Positions 9,426-17,437 of a stretch of 47,124 bases of DNA are shown here, piece by piece. The notes beneath the pieces were generated by a model. That model had not been told where the DNA came from, did no database searches, and saw only the letters and a program-made list of their open reading frames with translations. How positions within the stretch are numbered: position 1 is the stretch's first letter; each line of letters starts with the position of its first letter. Both the position numbers and the translations under genes were made by a program. Source of the stretch: Betaproteobacteria bacterium (GTDB lineage: Bacteria > Pseudomonadota > Gammaproteobacteria > Burkholderiales > Casimicrobiaceae); contig VBCY01000118.1 of assembly GCA_005882995.1 (NCBI GenBank), forward strand, positions 1 through 47,124, read 5' to 3'.

Positions 9426-9444
9426 CCCCGCGCGAAGCGCGGGG
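9426..9444. repeat. GC hairpin, repeat copy H1
   Basis: CCCCGCGC, loop GAA, GCGCGGGG: a perfect 8-bp stem with a 3-base loop, followed by GATG. It belongs to the same family as the hairpins at 9489-9505, 9660-9678 and 12514-12530. Confidence 0.7.
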
Positions 9445-9461
9445 ATGCGAGCGACCGTGAT

Positions 9462-9529
9462 GTAGCCGCGCGAGCCCGCGGCGAGGGACCCGCGCGAAGC
9501 GCGGGATCGCGCGTGGCGAGTCGCGAGCA
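9462..9529. repeat. 68-bp intergenic repeat, copy A1 (left of the acyltransferase pair)
   Basis: It starts GTAGCCGCGCGAGCCC and ends GCGAGTCGCGAGCA. The same 68 bases recur at 12487-12554 with two substitutions and no gaps. The centre carries the hairpin CCCGCGC-GAA-GCGCGGG (9489-9505). The two copies stand in direct orientation about 3.0 kb apart and enclose the algI/algJ-like genes. Confidence 0.85.
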
Positions 9530-9580
9530 GAAGGCCGACACTGATCGTGCGCAGATCAATTCGTGTACAAGGAGGCCGAC

Positions 9581-9646
9581 GCGGCTGGCGGCCGACGCGC
9601 GACGCGTCGGTTCAATGATCCCGGCGTAGGAGGCCGCGGCGCGAGA
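9581..9646. repeat. direct repeat B, copy 1
   Basis: It begins GCGGCTGGCGGCCGACG and contains GGTTCAATGATCC and GGAGGCCGC. It recurs about 119 bases later (9700-9763) with scattered substitutions and small gaps. I cannot assign it to a known repeat family. Confidence 0.65.
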
Positions 9647-9659
9647 CCCCGGCGCGGGG

Positions 9660-9678
9660 CCCCACGCGCAGCGTGGGG
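9660..9678. repeat. GC hairpin, repeat copy H3 with a compensatory change
   Basis: CCCCACGC, loop GCA, GCGTGGGG: a perfect 8-bp stem. Relative to H1 one G-C pair is replaced by A-T on both arms, so pairing is preserved although the sequence changed. It is followed by GATCG, like the copies at 9489 and 12514. Confidence 0.7.
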
Positions 9679-9699
9679 ATCGACGGGGAATTGCGAGTC

Positions 9700-9763
9700 G
9701 CGGCTGGCGGCCGACGTGCGCCGCTGCGGTTCAATGATCCGGTCAGGAGGCCGCAGCGCGAAC
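9700..9763. repeat. direct repeat B, copy 2
   Basis: Second copy of the element at 9581-9646. It shares GCGGCTGGCGGCCGACG, GGTTCAATGATCC and AGGAGGCCGC. It ends about 110 bases before the algI-like start codon. Confidence 0.65.
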
Positions 9764-9875
9764 AGCGAGAGGGCTCGAGTCGCGCTAGCAGACCGCGGCC
9801 AGCCTCGACCCGAGTAGCATCCCAGGAAGCAGCAGCCATCCTGCTGCTACACTGCGCGGCGCGAGAAACCGCGCC

Positions 9876-11312
9876 ATGGTATTCGCGTCGCCGATTTTCC
9901 TGTTCCTGTTCCTGCCGCTGGTGCTGGCGACCTATTTCGCGTTGCCGCGCCGTTTCGGTAACGCCTCCCTGGTGGTCGCCAGCATCGCCTTCTACGTTTG
10001 GGGCGAAGGAACGTATGTGGCGCTGGTACTCGCTTCGGTCGGATTCAACTGGGAAATGGGAAGAAGGATCGGCGATGCGGGCGCACGATCCGCGCGCCGG
10101 CGCTGGCTCGCGCTGGGTGTTGCGACAAACCTCACGCTACTGGCGGTGTTCAAATACGCCAATTTCGCGATCGCCAACTTCGATGGGGCAGCCAAGGCGC
10201 TTCAGTGGGGAACGGTCGCGCTCGCTGCGATTCCGCTGCCGCTGGGCATCTCGTTTTTCACCTTTCATTCCATCTCGTATCTGGTCGACATCTACCGGCG
10301 CAACGCCGACGCGCAGCGCCGCGTTGCCAGCTTCGCGCTCTACATCCTGCTGTTTCCCCAGCTGATCGCCGGACCGATCATCCGCTATAAGGACATCGCC
10401 GCTCAGATCGCGCGGCGCGAAAGACGCTTTGCCGACTTCGCCGAAGGAGTGCGGCGCTTCATTCTGGGCCTCGGCAAGAAGGTCCTGATCGCCAACACCC
10501 TCGGTGGCATCGCCGACCCGATCTTTGCGATCGCGCCGCAGGAATTGAACTCCCCGGCAGCGTGGCTCGGACTCGGTTGCTACACCTTGCAGATCTATTT
10601 CGATTTCTCCGGCTATTCCGATATGGCGATCGGTCTCATGCGCATGTTCGGCTTTCGCATTCTCGAAAACTTCAACTATCCATACGTCTCGCAATCGATC
10701 CGCGAATTCTGGCGGCGCTGGCACATCTCGCTTTCGACCTTCTTCCGCGACTACCTGTACATTCCTCTGGGTGGAAACCAGCGAGGCAAGGCACGCTCGT
10801 ACCTCAATCTGGTGATCGTGTTCCTGCTCTGTGGCCTCTGGCATGGCGCAAACTGGACGTTCATCCTGTGGGGCATCTGGCACGGCATATTTCTGATCAT
10901 CGAGCGCGCAAGCTTAAGCTCCGCTCTCGAGCGAGCCTGGCGGCCACTACGACACGCCTATGCGCTGGCAGCAGTGATCGGAGGCTGGGTTCTTTTCCGC
11001 TGCGAAACGCTTGCTCACGCTGGCGCATTTTTCGTCGCTCTATCGGGCCAAGGCGCTACCACCAGGCTTACCTATCCGCTGCTGATGTATCTCGACCCCT
11101 TGGCCGCGACGACGCTGGCCGCGGCGGTCGTCGGATCGATGCCGCTGGGGCGCGCGCTCGCGGCACGGATCGACATGAGCGCCAAGGCCCATCCATTCCT
11201 GCATGCTGTATCGTTCGTGGCCGAATGGCTCTGGCTCGCTGCAGTGCTCGTCGCGTCGTGCGCCTATCTTGCGGCAGGCACGTACAATCCATTCATCTAC
11301 TTTCGCTTCTGA
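9876..11312 (+). CDS. AlgI-like MBOAT family O-acyltransferase
   Basis: A 478-residue polytopic membrane protein beginning MVFASPIFLFLFLPLVLATYF, the usual AlgI-type N-terminus. The MBOAT core is clear: FNYPYVSQSIREFWRRWHIS, LSTFFRDYLYIPLGG, and LCGLWHGANWTFILWG with the candidate catalytic His at about residue 323; a second WHG follows at about 336. AlgI-type proteins move acetyl groups across the inner membrane for O-acetylation of exopolysaccharides or other envelope glycans. The next gene, 2 bases downstream, encodes an AlgJ/AlgX-like periplasmic transferase, which fits that pathway. No alginate or cellulose synthase genes are visible nearby, so the acceptor glycan is unknown and the symbol algI is not justified. 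Confidence 0.88.
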   Translation: MVFASPIFLFLFLPLVLATYFALPRRFGNASLVVASIAFYVWGEGTYVALVLASVGFNWEMGRRIGDAGARSARRRWLALGVATNLTLLAVFKYANFAIANFDGAAKALQWGTVALAAIPLPLGISFFTFHSISYLVDIYRRNADAQRRVASFALYILLFPQLIAGPIIRYKDIAAQIARRERRFADFAEGVRRFILGLGKKVLIANTLGGIADPIFAIAPQELNSPAAWLGLGCYTLQIYFDFSGYSDMAIGLMRMFGFRILENFNYPYVSQSIREFWRRWHISLSTFFRDYLYIPLGGNQRGKARSYLNLVIVFLLCGLWHGANWTFILWGIWHGIFLIIERASLSSALERAWRPLRHAYALAAVIGGWVLFRCETLAHAGAFFVALSGQGATTRLTYPLLMYLDPLAATTLAAAVVGSMPLGRALAARIDMSAKAHPFLHAVSFVAEWLWLAAVLVASCAYLAAGTYNPFIYFRF

Positions 11313-11314
11313 GA

Positions 11315-12487
11315 ATGACGCTCGAGCCCAGCGCTTATCTGCCGGATCGCCCACGGCCGGCGTGGTTCGGGCTGGCACTTTCGACGCTGTTCTTGGCGCT
11401 GATCGTTACCGCGTTGTTCGGCGCTTTCCGAAAGCCGGGCGAAGAGCCCCCTACGTTCGAGAACCGGCAGGTAGCGCAGGCACCGCAATGGCCGCAAACG
11501 CGCGCGGCGCTGAGCGACTATCCAGCGCGTTTCGAGCGCTTTTTTGACGACCGCTTCGGGCTGCGCGCTCCGCTGGTCAAGCTTGATCACTTTGCCAAGG
11601 CGGTCGTGTTCGGCGTCTCGCCGGTATCCAAGGTCCTCATCGGCAAATCGGGATGGCTTTACTTCAAAGGAGAGGACAGCAAAGCCCTTGATCGCTGGTA
11701 CCGGGGAATCGACCCCTTGAGCGACTCCCAGATCGTTGCGTTGCGCGAGGAGCTGCTCAAGCGCAACGCATTCCTTGACAGCCGCGGCATAGCGTTTCTG
11801 GTGGTCATCGTGCCTGAGAAGTATTCGGTGTATCCGGAGTTTCTGCCGGAGTGGGCCACCGCCTCGAAAGACGGAACCACTTCGCTCGACCGCATCGCCG
11901 CCGATCTTGCCAAGTATCCGGAACTCCATTTCATCGATTTGCGAGCGCCATTGCAGGTCGCCAAAGGGCGAGAGCGAGTCTATTATCAGACCGACTCGCA
12001 CTGGAATTATCTCGGTGCCATGGTCGGCTATACGGAAGTGATGGACGAAGCGATGCGGCTCGTTCCCGGACTGAGCATGGCCCCGGCGGTGCGGCCTCCC
12101 TACGTCGCGGGGGTAGACTACTACGGCGGCGATCTGGCGCAGATGCTTGGATTGCCGAAGGAGCTACAGGAAGATGACATTGCTCCGCTGGGCAAGATCT
12201 TGGCAACGCCGCAGACGCGCTGCGCGCAACTTGAGATCACTGCTGAAACCGATTTGGAAATCTACGTCAATCGATGCGCTGATGCGTCACGCTACACCGC
12301 GCTCGTCTACCGGGATTCGAACGCGATTCCACTGATTCCGATGTTGGCGGAGAATTTCGCACGCTCGACTTTCGTGTCGTCGGCGCAGATCAATCCTGCA
12401 CTCGTCGATCGCCTCAAGCCAGACATTGTGATCGAGGAAATGGTCGAGCGTTCACTCGCATCGCCTGCCGCGCTGCCCATGAGGTAG
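11315..12487 (+). CDS. AlgJ/AlgX-like SGNH-type O-acetyltransferase
   Basis: A 390-residue protein from the ATG at 11315, 2 bases after the algI-like stop. It has one N-terminal membrane segment (ALSTLFLALIVTALFGAF, about residues 21-38) and a periplasmic domain with family motifs: FENRQVAQAPQWP, FFDDRFGLRAPLVK, GKSGWLYFKGEDS, and the catalytic pair in YQTDSHWNYLG (D227, H229). The candidate Ser nucleophile is S335 in YRDSNAIP, where relatives carry a GDS-type motif. It probably accepts acetyl groups delivered by the MBOAT partner and transfers them to an extracytoplasmic glycan. The longer upstream open frame overlaps the algI-like gene and is rejected. A 68-bp repeat begins at the last base of its stop codon. 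Confidence 0.85.
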   Translation: MTLEPSAYLPDRPRPAWFGLALSTLFLALIVTALFGAFRKPGEEPPTFENRQVAQAPQWPQTRAALSDYPARFERFFDDRFGLRAPLVKLDHFAKAVVFGVSPVSKVLIGKSGWLYFKGEDSKALDRWYRGIDPLSDSQIVALREELLKRNAFLDSRGIAFLVVIVPEKYSVYPEFLPEWATASKDGTTSLDRIAADLAKYPELHFIDLRAPLQVAKGRERVYYQTDSHWNYLGAMVGYTEVMDEAMRLVPGLSMAPAVRPPYVAGVDYYGGDLAQMLGLPKELQEDDIAPLGKILATPQTRCAQLEITAETDLEIYVNRCADASRYTALVYRDSNAIPLIPMLAENFARSTFVSSAQINPALVDRLKPDIVIEEMVERSLASPAALPMR

Positions 12488-12554
12488 TAGCCGCGCGAGC
12501 CCGCGGCGAGGGACCCGCGCAAAGCGCGGGATCGTGCGTGGCGAGTCGCGAGCA
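12487..12554. repeat. 68-bp intergenic repeat, copy A2 (right of the acyltransferase pair)
   Basis: 66 of 68 bases match copy A1 (9462-9529). The central hairpin is CCCGCGC-AAA-GCGCGGG at 12514-12530, so one of the two differences falls in the loop. The first base of the repeat is the last base of the algJ-like stop codon. There is no T-tract, so this is not a standard intrinsic terminator, although the hairpin could attenuate transcription between the convergent algJ-like and ntrC genes. Confidence 0.85.
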
Positions 12555-12598
12555 CGCGGCACGCTGACAGCCTCCGCAACATTCCAAGGAAGCCGCCG

Positions 12599-13999
12599 TT
12601 AGCGCTTGTCCGCGTCGAGCTTCAATTCCTTGATCTTGCGGGTGAGCGTATTACGTCCCCAACCCAGCCAGTGCGCCGCCTCCATCCGGTGCCCGCCCGT
12701 GTGCGCGAGCGCCCTCAGAATGAGCGTACGCTCGAATTCCTTTTCGAGCCGGTCTCCTACCGCCTTCTCGCCGCGGGCCAGTGCCTGCGCGAGTTCCCGA
12801 TCGAGCACCTGTTGCCAAGTGCTGTCGTCCCCGTGTGCGCCACCCGCGGCGCGCACTTCGGGCGGCAGATCGCCGACGTCGATCTTCTGCGCCGGCGCCA
12901 TGACGGTGAGCCAATGACAGATGTTCTCCAGCTGCCGCACATTCCCGGGGAACGCGAACGTCGCCAGCACCTTGAGCGCGGAATCGGTGAGCAGCTTGGG
13001 CTCAACTCCAAGCTCGCGCGCGCTCTTTTGCAAAAATTGTCTGGCCAGGGGTGCAACGTCATCCGATCGTTCCCGCAACGGCGGCAGCCGCAGCCGCACG
13101 ACGTTGAGGCGGTGCATCAGATCTTCGCGGAAGAGCCCCTGCCGCACCCGCTCTTCGAGGTTCTGATGCGTTGCGGCAATGATGCGCACGTTGGCTTTGA
13201 GTGGCGCGTGCCCGCCGACTCGATAGTACTCGCCGTCGGCCAGCACCCGTAGCAGCCGCACCTGGAGATCAGGCGGCATGTCGCCGATCTCATCGAGGAA
13301 AAAGGTCCCTGCTTCAGCCTGCTCGAAGCGTCCGCGGCGAGCGCTCTGTGCGCCGGTGAAGGCGCCCCGCTCGTGACCGAAGAGTTCCGACTCCAGAAGA
13401 TCCTTGGGTATCGCCGCAGTATTGATGGCAACGAACGGTCCGGTCGCGCGGGGGCTGTGGCGATGCAGCGCCCGAGCGACGAGCTCCTTGCCGGTGCCCG
13501 ATTCGCCGGTGATCAGAACCGTTGCATGCGATTGCGAGAGCCTGCCGATCGCCCTGAAAACTTCCTGCATCGCCGGCGCCTGCCCCAGGATCTCGGGAGC
13601 GCCGTCACCGGAATGCACCGTCGGCGTCCGTGGCGCCACGTCGGCGCTGGCGCGGCGAATCAGCGCAATTGCGTCGTCGACGTCAAAGGGTTTCGAAAGA
13701 TACTCGAAGGCACCGCCCTGGAAGGCAGCGACGGCGCTATCCAGGTCGGAATAAGCCGTCATGATGATCACCGGCACGCGCGGATGTCGCTCCTTGATCT
13801 TGTTGAGCAACGTCAGTCCCGATTCACCCGGCATGCGGATGTCCGAAACGAGCACCTGCGGTGGAGAACCGTGCTGCAGTGCCTGCATCACTTCGATGAC
13901 CGAAGCGAAGGACTTGAACGGGATGCCTTCCCGAGCCAGCGCCTTTTCCAGAACCCAGCGGATGGAACGGTCATCATCGACAATCCACACCGCTTTCAT
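12599..13999 (-). CDS. ntrC: nitrogen regulation response regulator NtrC
   Basis: A 466-residue sigma-54 activator. It has a receiver domain (VDDDRSIR acidic pocket; phospho-acceptor about D53 in LVSDIRMPGESG), an AAA+ domain with Walker A GESGTGKEL, the sigma-54 contact motif GAFTGA and Walker B TFFLDEIGDM, and a Fis-type helix-turn-helix at the end (HRMEAAHWLGWGRNTLTRKI). Phosphorylated NtrC activates glnA and other nitrogen-assimilation promoters. The ATG at 13999 is chosen because GGGAAGA lies 7 bases upstream; the longer frame to 14041 adds 14 residues not typical of the family. It is 57 bases downstream of ntrB on the same strand and convergent with the algJ-like gene. Confidence 0.95.
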   Translation of the reverse strand: MKAVWIVDDDRSIRWVLEKALAREGIPFKSFASVIEVMQALQHGSPPQVLVSDIRMPGESGLTLLNKIKERHPRVPVIIMTAYSDLDSAVAAFQGGAFEYLSKPFDVDDAIALIRRASADVAPRTPTVHSGDGAPEILGQAPAMQEVFRAIGRLSQSHATVLITGESGTGKELVARALHRHSPRATGPFVAINTAAIPKDLLESELFGHERGAFTGAQSARRGRFEQAEAGTFFLDEIGDMPPDLQVRLLRVLADGEYYRVGGHAPLKANVRIIAATHQNLEERVRQGLFREDLMHRLNVVRLRLPPLRERSDDVAPLARQFLQKSARELGVEPKLLTDSALKVLATFAFPGNVRQLENICHWLTVMAPAQKIDVGDLPPEVRAAGGAHGDDSTWQQVLDRELAQALARGEKAVGDRLEKEFERTLILRALAHTGGHRMEAAHWLGWGRNTLTRKIKELKLDADKR

Positions 14000-14056
14000 T
14001 GCCGCATCTTCCCAGATTTCATGGTCATCGTACGCATGCATGCCATCGCTCGCAAT

Positions 14057-15154
14057 CTACGCGTTACTGCGGTTGAACTCCAGCGGCAAAAGAATGGTAA
14101 ACACGGTGCTCCCAGACGTGCTCTCGCAGTCGATTGCGCCGTTGTGCTGGGCAATGAAGGTTTGCGCGATGGTCAGCCCCAATCCGGTTCCGCCTTCGCG
14201 CCCCGACACCAGTGGAAAGAAGATCTTGTCGCGTATCGCCTCCGGAACTCCCGGTCCGTTGTCTTCGATCGATAACGCGAGCGCGAGACGGTGGCGCCGC
14301 TTGGCGAGCGTTACTCCGCGCGCAACGCGGGTGGTCAGGCGAATGGTGGGATTCCTTGAATTTCCGTTGAGCGCCTGCGCGGCGTTGCGCACGACATTGA
14401 AGACTGCCTGCGTGAGTTGTTCCGGATCGGCGTCGAATTCGGGCAGGCTTATGTCGAAATCGGACTCGATCGAGATGCGTGGGAATTCGACGTGGACCAC
14501 GCTGCCGACCCTGGCGAGTATTTCGTGGATATTGGTCCTTCGGTACTTCGGCAACCGATGCGGCGTAAGCATGCGGTCGACCAGTGTCTGCAGCCGGTCC
14601 GCCTCGCCGATGATGACCTGGGTGTATTCGATCAACGGCGGGCGATCGAGCTCGCGCTCGAGTAGCTGGGCAGCGCCGCGGATGCCGCCGAGCGGATTCT
14701 TGATTTCGTGCGCGAGACCTCGAATCAAATCGCGGTTGGCCTGCTGTTGCTCCAGAAGCCGCTCTTCGCGCGCGATCTTGAGCTGCTGGTCGATGTGACG
14801 GAACTCCAGGAGCAACGTCGCAGCCGGTGTATCGACGACCGAAACGGTGCATGACAGGTGCAGACGCGACTTGCCGGCCACCGCAAGCTCGAGCTCCTGC
14901 TCGGTATACGAAGCGCCGTTGCCGAGCGCCTTGCCTATCGCCTGGAACAGCGCCGGCGCGTCGCCAAAGAGCTGTCGCGCGGCTTGTCCGGCGAGTTGCC
15001 GCCTGGAGAGCTCGAACAGATTTTCCGCCGCCGGATTGGCGTATCGAACATGCAGATCGTCGGACAATAGCAGAACCGCCGTCGCCAGTAGTTCAAGCCC
15101 GGGATAATTGGCGGATTCACTTTCCACGGGAAAATAAAGCGGCTGGACGGCCAT
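14057..15154 (-). CDS. ntrB: nitrogen regulation sensor kinase NtrB
   Basis: A 365-residue cytoplasmic histidine kinase without membrane segments. It has an N-terminal PAS domain (LLSDDLHVRYANPAAENLF), an H-box GLAHEIKNPLGG with the phosphorylated His at about residue 149, and a C-terminal ATPase domain with N-box VVRNAAQAL, SIEDNGPGVP and GLGLTIAQ. NtrB phosphorylates or dephosphorylates NtrC according to PII signalling of nitrogen status. The order glnA, DUF4124 protein, ntrB, ntrC on one strand is a familiar betaproteobacterial nitrogen-control cluster. Size and domains are normal. Confidence 0.95.
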   Translation of the reverse strand: MAVQPLYFPVESESANYPGLELLATAVLLLSDDLHVRYANPAAENLFELSRRQLAGQAARQLFGDAPALFQAIGKALGNGASYTEQELELAVAGKSRLHLSCTVSVVDTPAATLLLEFRHIDQQLKIAREERLLEQQQANRDLIRGLAHEIKNPLGGIRGAAQLLERELDRPPLIEYTQVIIGEADRLQTLVDRMLTPHRLPKYRRTNIHEILARVGSVVHVEFPRISIESDFDISLPEFDADPEQLTQAVFNVVRNAAQALNGNSRNPTIRLTTRVARGVTLAKRRHRLALALSIEDNGPGVPEAIRDKIFFPLVSGREGGTGLGLTIAQTFIAQHNGAIDCESTSGSTVFTILLPLEFNRSNA

Positions 15155-15221
15155 CGCGTGTCACCGAAGGTGCCGCGACCAAACTAGCAATATCCGCGCC
15201 TGCGTCATGACGCGAAACGCT

Positions 15222-15716
15222 TCAACGTAATGCGGCGAGTTCCTTGCGCAACGCTTCGATGTTCTTTTCGTGGAGGCTCACGGCTTGCCGCAGTCGCGAA
15301 AGACGATCCGCATATTTCTGCGCGTCCGCCTGTTCTTCGGCAAGCGGCTTGGGTGCCCCATCGCCATACGCGACACGCGCTTCGGCCAGCAATTTCTCTT
15401 CGGTGACAAGCTCGTCCTTCAGCACGCGACGGCGCACATCGTCGCGCGTTTTCTGGGTATCGGCGTCGACCTTCGGGAAAGCGGCCGGGGTGGGCGATGC
15501 CTTGCCGGCTGACGAGCGCCCCGTTTCCTCGCCAACACCGCACGAGAGCTTCTTCCATCCTTTCTCGGGCGCAACGTTGGTGTAATGCACGTTGCCCTCG
15601 AGGTCGATGTACTTGCAGATCTCTGCGTTGGTCGCTGCCGCGAATGTCAGTGCTGCGCACCAGCAGGTGGCGCACACGCACCACCTTGCAACAGAGAGAT
15701 AGGCGGTGAAGGCCAT
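15222..15716 (-). CDS. secreted DUF4124 protein with coiled-coil tail
   Basis: A 164-residue protein from the ATG at 15716; a TTG at 15734 is a weaker option. A signal peptide rich in Cys and Ala ends near NAEICKY. A DUF4124 segment follows (CKYIDLEGNVHYTNVAPEKGWKKLSC). The C-terminal half is charged and helical (QKYADRLSRLRQAVSLHEKNIEALRKEL), a probable coiled coil. The function is unknown. It sits between glnA and ntrB on the same strand, a position where such proteins are often found in betaproteobacteria, but nothing in the sequence ties it to nitrogen control. It is the second DUF4124 protein in the window (the other ends at 9403), and outside that segment the two are unrelated. Confidence 0.75.
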   Translation of the reverse strand: MAFTAYLSVARWCVCATCWCAALTFAAATNAEICKYIDLEGNVHYTNVAPEKGWKKLSCGVGEETGRSSAGKASPTPAAFPKVDADTQKTRDDVRRRVLKDELVTEEKLLAEARVAYGDGAPKPLAEEQADAQKYADRLSRLRQAVSLHEKNIEALRKELAALR

Positions 15717-15809
15717 GGCGACGCAGTGTATCAAAAAGCCGCCACGGCGGGCTGAGGCGACGGAATCGGCGCACCATGACCGATCCGTCGTTCCCGAGCG
15801 CGATGACGC

Positions 15810-17222
15810 TTACAAGCTGTAGTACATCTCAAACTCGACCGGATGAGTCGTCATCCGGAAACGCTGGACCTCTTCCATCTTGAGCGCGATGTAGGCGTCG
15901 AGCATGTCCTTCGAGAACACGCCGCCGCGGATCAGAAATTCATGATCGCTCTCGAGATTCTCGAGCGCTTCTTCCAGCGAAGCGCACGGATGCGGGACTT
16001 TTGCCGCAACTTCGGGCGGGAGGTCGTAGAGATTCTTGTCGATCGGGTCGCCCGGATGGATCTTGTTCTGCACGCCGTCGAGCCCGGCCATGAGCATGGC
16101 GGCAAAAGCGAGATAGGGATTCGCCGTCGGGTCGGGAAAACGCACCTCGACTCGGCGTGCCTTGGGATTGCTGACGTAGGGAATCCGACACGCCGCGGAA
16201 CGATTGCGCGCCGAGTAAGCCAGGTTGATCGGCGCCTCGAAGCCGGGAACCAGTCGCTTGTATGAATTCGTGCCCGGGTTGGTAATTGCGTTCAGCGCCT
16301 TGGCATGCTTGATCACTCCACCGATGTAATAGAGCGCGAGTTCCGACAAGCCCGAATAGCCGTTGCCTGCAAACAGATTCTGACCACCCTTCCACACCGA
16401 CTGGTGGACGTGCATTCCGGACCCGTTGTCACCCACGATCGGCTTGGGCATGAAGGTCGCCGTCTTGCCGTAAGAATGGGCGACCATGTGGACGGTGTAC
16501 TTGAGGATCTGCATCCAATCCGCGCGCTTGACCAGGCTATTGAATTTGGTGCCGATCTCGTTTTGCCCCGCCGCGGCGACTTCATGGTGAAACACCTCGA
16601 CTTCGACTCCTTGCTCCTCAAGGGCCAGCGAAATCGCGTTGCGGATGTCCTGCAGTGTATCGATCGGCGGAACCGGGAAGTAGCCGCCCTTGACCGCCGC
16701 TCGATGCGCCATGTTGCCGCCTTCGAAATCCTTGCCGCTCGACCACGGCGCTTCTTCGGATTCGATCTTCACGTGGCAGCCCGACATGTCCACGTTCCAG
16801 GTAACCGAATCGAAGATGAAGAATTCGGGTTCGGGTCCGAAGTAAGCAGTGTCGCCGAGGCCTGTCGACTTGAGATACGCCTCGGCGCGCTTGGCGAGCG
16901 AGCGGGGGTCGCGGTCATAGCCCTTGCCATCGGACGGCTCGACGACGTCGCAGGTGATATTGAGCGTCGTTTCATCGGTAAACGGATCGATGCGAGCCGT
17001 ATCGGCATCCGGCGAGAGCAGCATGTCGGAAGCCTCGATGCTCTTCCATCCGGCAATCGATGAACCGTCAAAGGCATGGCCGTTGTCGAATTTGTCCTGC
17101 GTGAACATCTTGGCCGGCACCTGCACGTGCTGCTCCTTGCCTCGGGTGTCGGTAAAGCGCAGGTCGACAAACTTGACCTCCTTGTCCTTAAGAGTCTTCA
17201 GTACATCGGCGGGTGAAGCCAT
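15810..17222 (-). CDS. glnA: type I glutamine synthetase GlnA
   Basis: A 470-residue GSI-type enzyme that makes glutamine from glutamate, ammonia and ATP. Signatures include [17 protein letters not shown], the catalytic domain block [19 protein letters not shown], and the ammonia/ATP-site segments [13 protein letters not shown] and [14 protein letters not shown]-like (here [14 protein letters not shown]). The adenylylation loop [10 protein letters not shown] places the modifiable Tyr at about residue 399, matching Tyr397 of the enterobacterial enzyme, so activity is probably tuned by GlnE. AGGAG lies 6 bases before the ATG. A sigma-54 type promoter is predicted about 70 bases upstream, and ntrBC lie downstream on the same strand. 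Confidence 0.98.
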   Translation of the reverse strand: MASPADVLKTLKDKEVKFVDLRFTDTRGKEQHVQVPAKMFTQDKFDNGHAFDGSSIAGWKSIEASDMLLSPDADTARIDPFTDETTLNITCDVVEPSDGKGYDRDPRSLAKRAEAYLKSTGLGDTAYFGPEPEFFIFDSVTWNVDMSGCHVKIESEEAPWSSGKDFEGGNMAHRAAVKGGYFPVPPIDTLQDIRNAISLALEEQGVEVEVFHHEVAAAGQNEIGTKFNSLVKRADWMQILKYTVHMVAHSYGKTATFMPKPIVGDNGSGMHVHQSVWKGGQNLFAGNGYSGLSELALYYIGGVIKHAKALNAITNPGTNSYKRLVPGFEAPINLAYSARNRSAACRIPYVSNPKARRVEVRFPDPTANPYLAFAAMLMAGLDGVQNKIHPGDPIDKNLYDLPPEVAAKVPHPCASLEEALENLESDHEFLIRGGVFSKDMLDAYIALKMEEVQRFRMTTHPVEFEMYYSL

Positions 17223-17300
17223 ACGTTTCTCCTGATGGGGATAGACATTGAGGCGATGGAAACTAGATGCAAAGGCGGGGATTACTGGCGAACGAACGAA

Positions 17301-17317
17301 AAGCAGAAACTATGCCA
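17301..17317 (-). promoter_or_regulatory. predicted sigma-54 (-24/-12) promoter of glnA
   Basis: On the minus strand the bases read TGGCATAGTTTCTGCTT. The GG and GC dinucleotides are separated by exactly 10 bases, as in the sigma-54 consensus TGGCAC-N5-TTGC, with two mismatches in the less critical positions. The predicted start is near 17291, giving a leader of about 69 bases before the glnA ATG. An NtrC-activated sigma-54 promoter at glnA is well established in proteobacteria. Confidence 0.65.
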
Positions 17318-17389
17318 TAAAAAGCGGCATCCCGGCACGGGGCCTGATGACGCTTTTTGGATAGTATTCCAGCGTTATGGTAGCGCCGG

Positions 17390-17437
17390 TGCACCAAAAC
17401 GGGAACCCGATGAGGCAACCAGCCTCGCGGTGGTGCA
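17390..17437. promoter_or_regulatory. inverted NtrC-like half-sites upstream of the glnA promoter
   Basis: Perfect half-sites TGCACCA (17390-17396) and TGGTGCA (17431-17437) lie about 102 and 143 bases upstream of the predicted glnA start, close to the spacing of the two strong NtrC enhancer sites in enteric glnA. The second half of each palindrome is weak (2-3 of 7 matches). The pair could alternatively close an RNA stem around two small hairpins (CGGG-AA-CCCG and GAGGC-AACCA-GCCTC). The rest of the 17223-17585 gap holds a TATACT at 17479-17484 that might be a -10 box for the rhodanese gene, without a good -35. Confidence 0.4.

Larger units (their letters stand above)
9404..9875. repeat. 472-bp gene-free region filled with GC-rich hairpins and direct repeats
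   Basis: No convincing coding frame exists here: the short open frames lack ribosome-binding sites and family resemblance. The stretch contains three GC-rich hairpins (9426-9444, 9489-9505, 9660-9678), a 68-base repeat also found after the algJ-like gene, and two copies of another repeat (9581-9646 and 9700-9763). The algI-like gene begins at its right end, so a promoter for that gene should lie at about 9770-9870, but I see no clear one. Confidence 0.7.

Noticed and set aside
9404-9875. CRISPR array
   Set aside because: Repeats are few, of different types, variable in sequence and not separated by uniform spacers; no cas genes.
10562-11314. N-terminal extension of the algJ-like frame
   Set aside because: It overlaps the algI-like gene in another frame and is Arg/His-rich in the manner of shadow frames; ATG 11315 fits the family.
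12487-12554. Intrinsic terminator after the algJ-like gene
   Set aside because: The hairpin has no T-tract and the whole 68-mer is repeated at 9462, so it is better described as a dispersed repeat.
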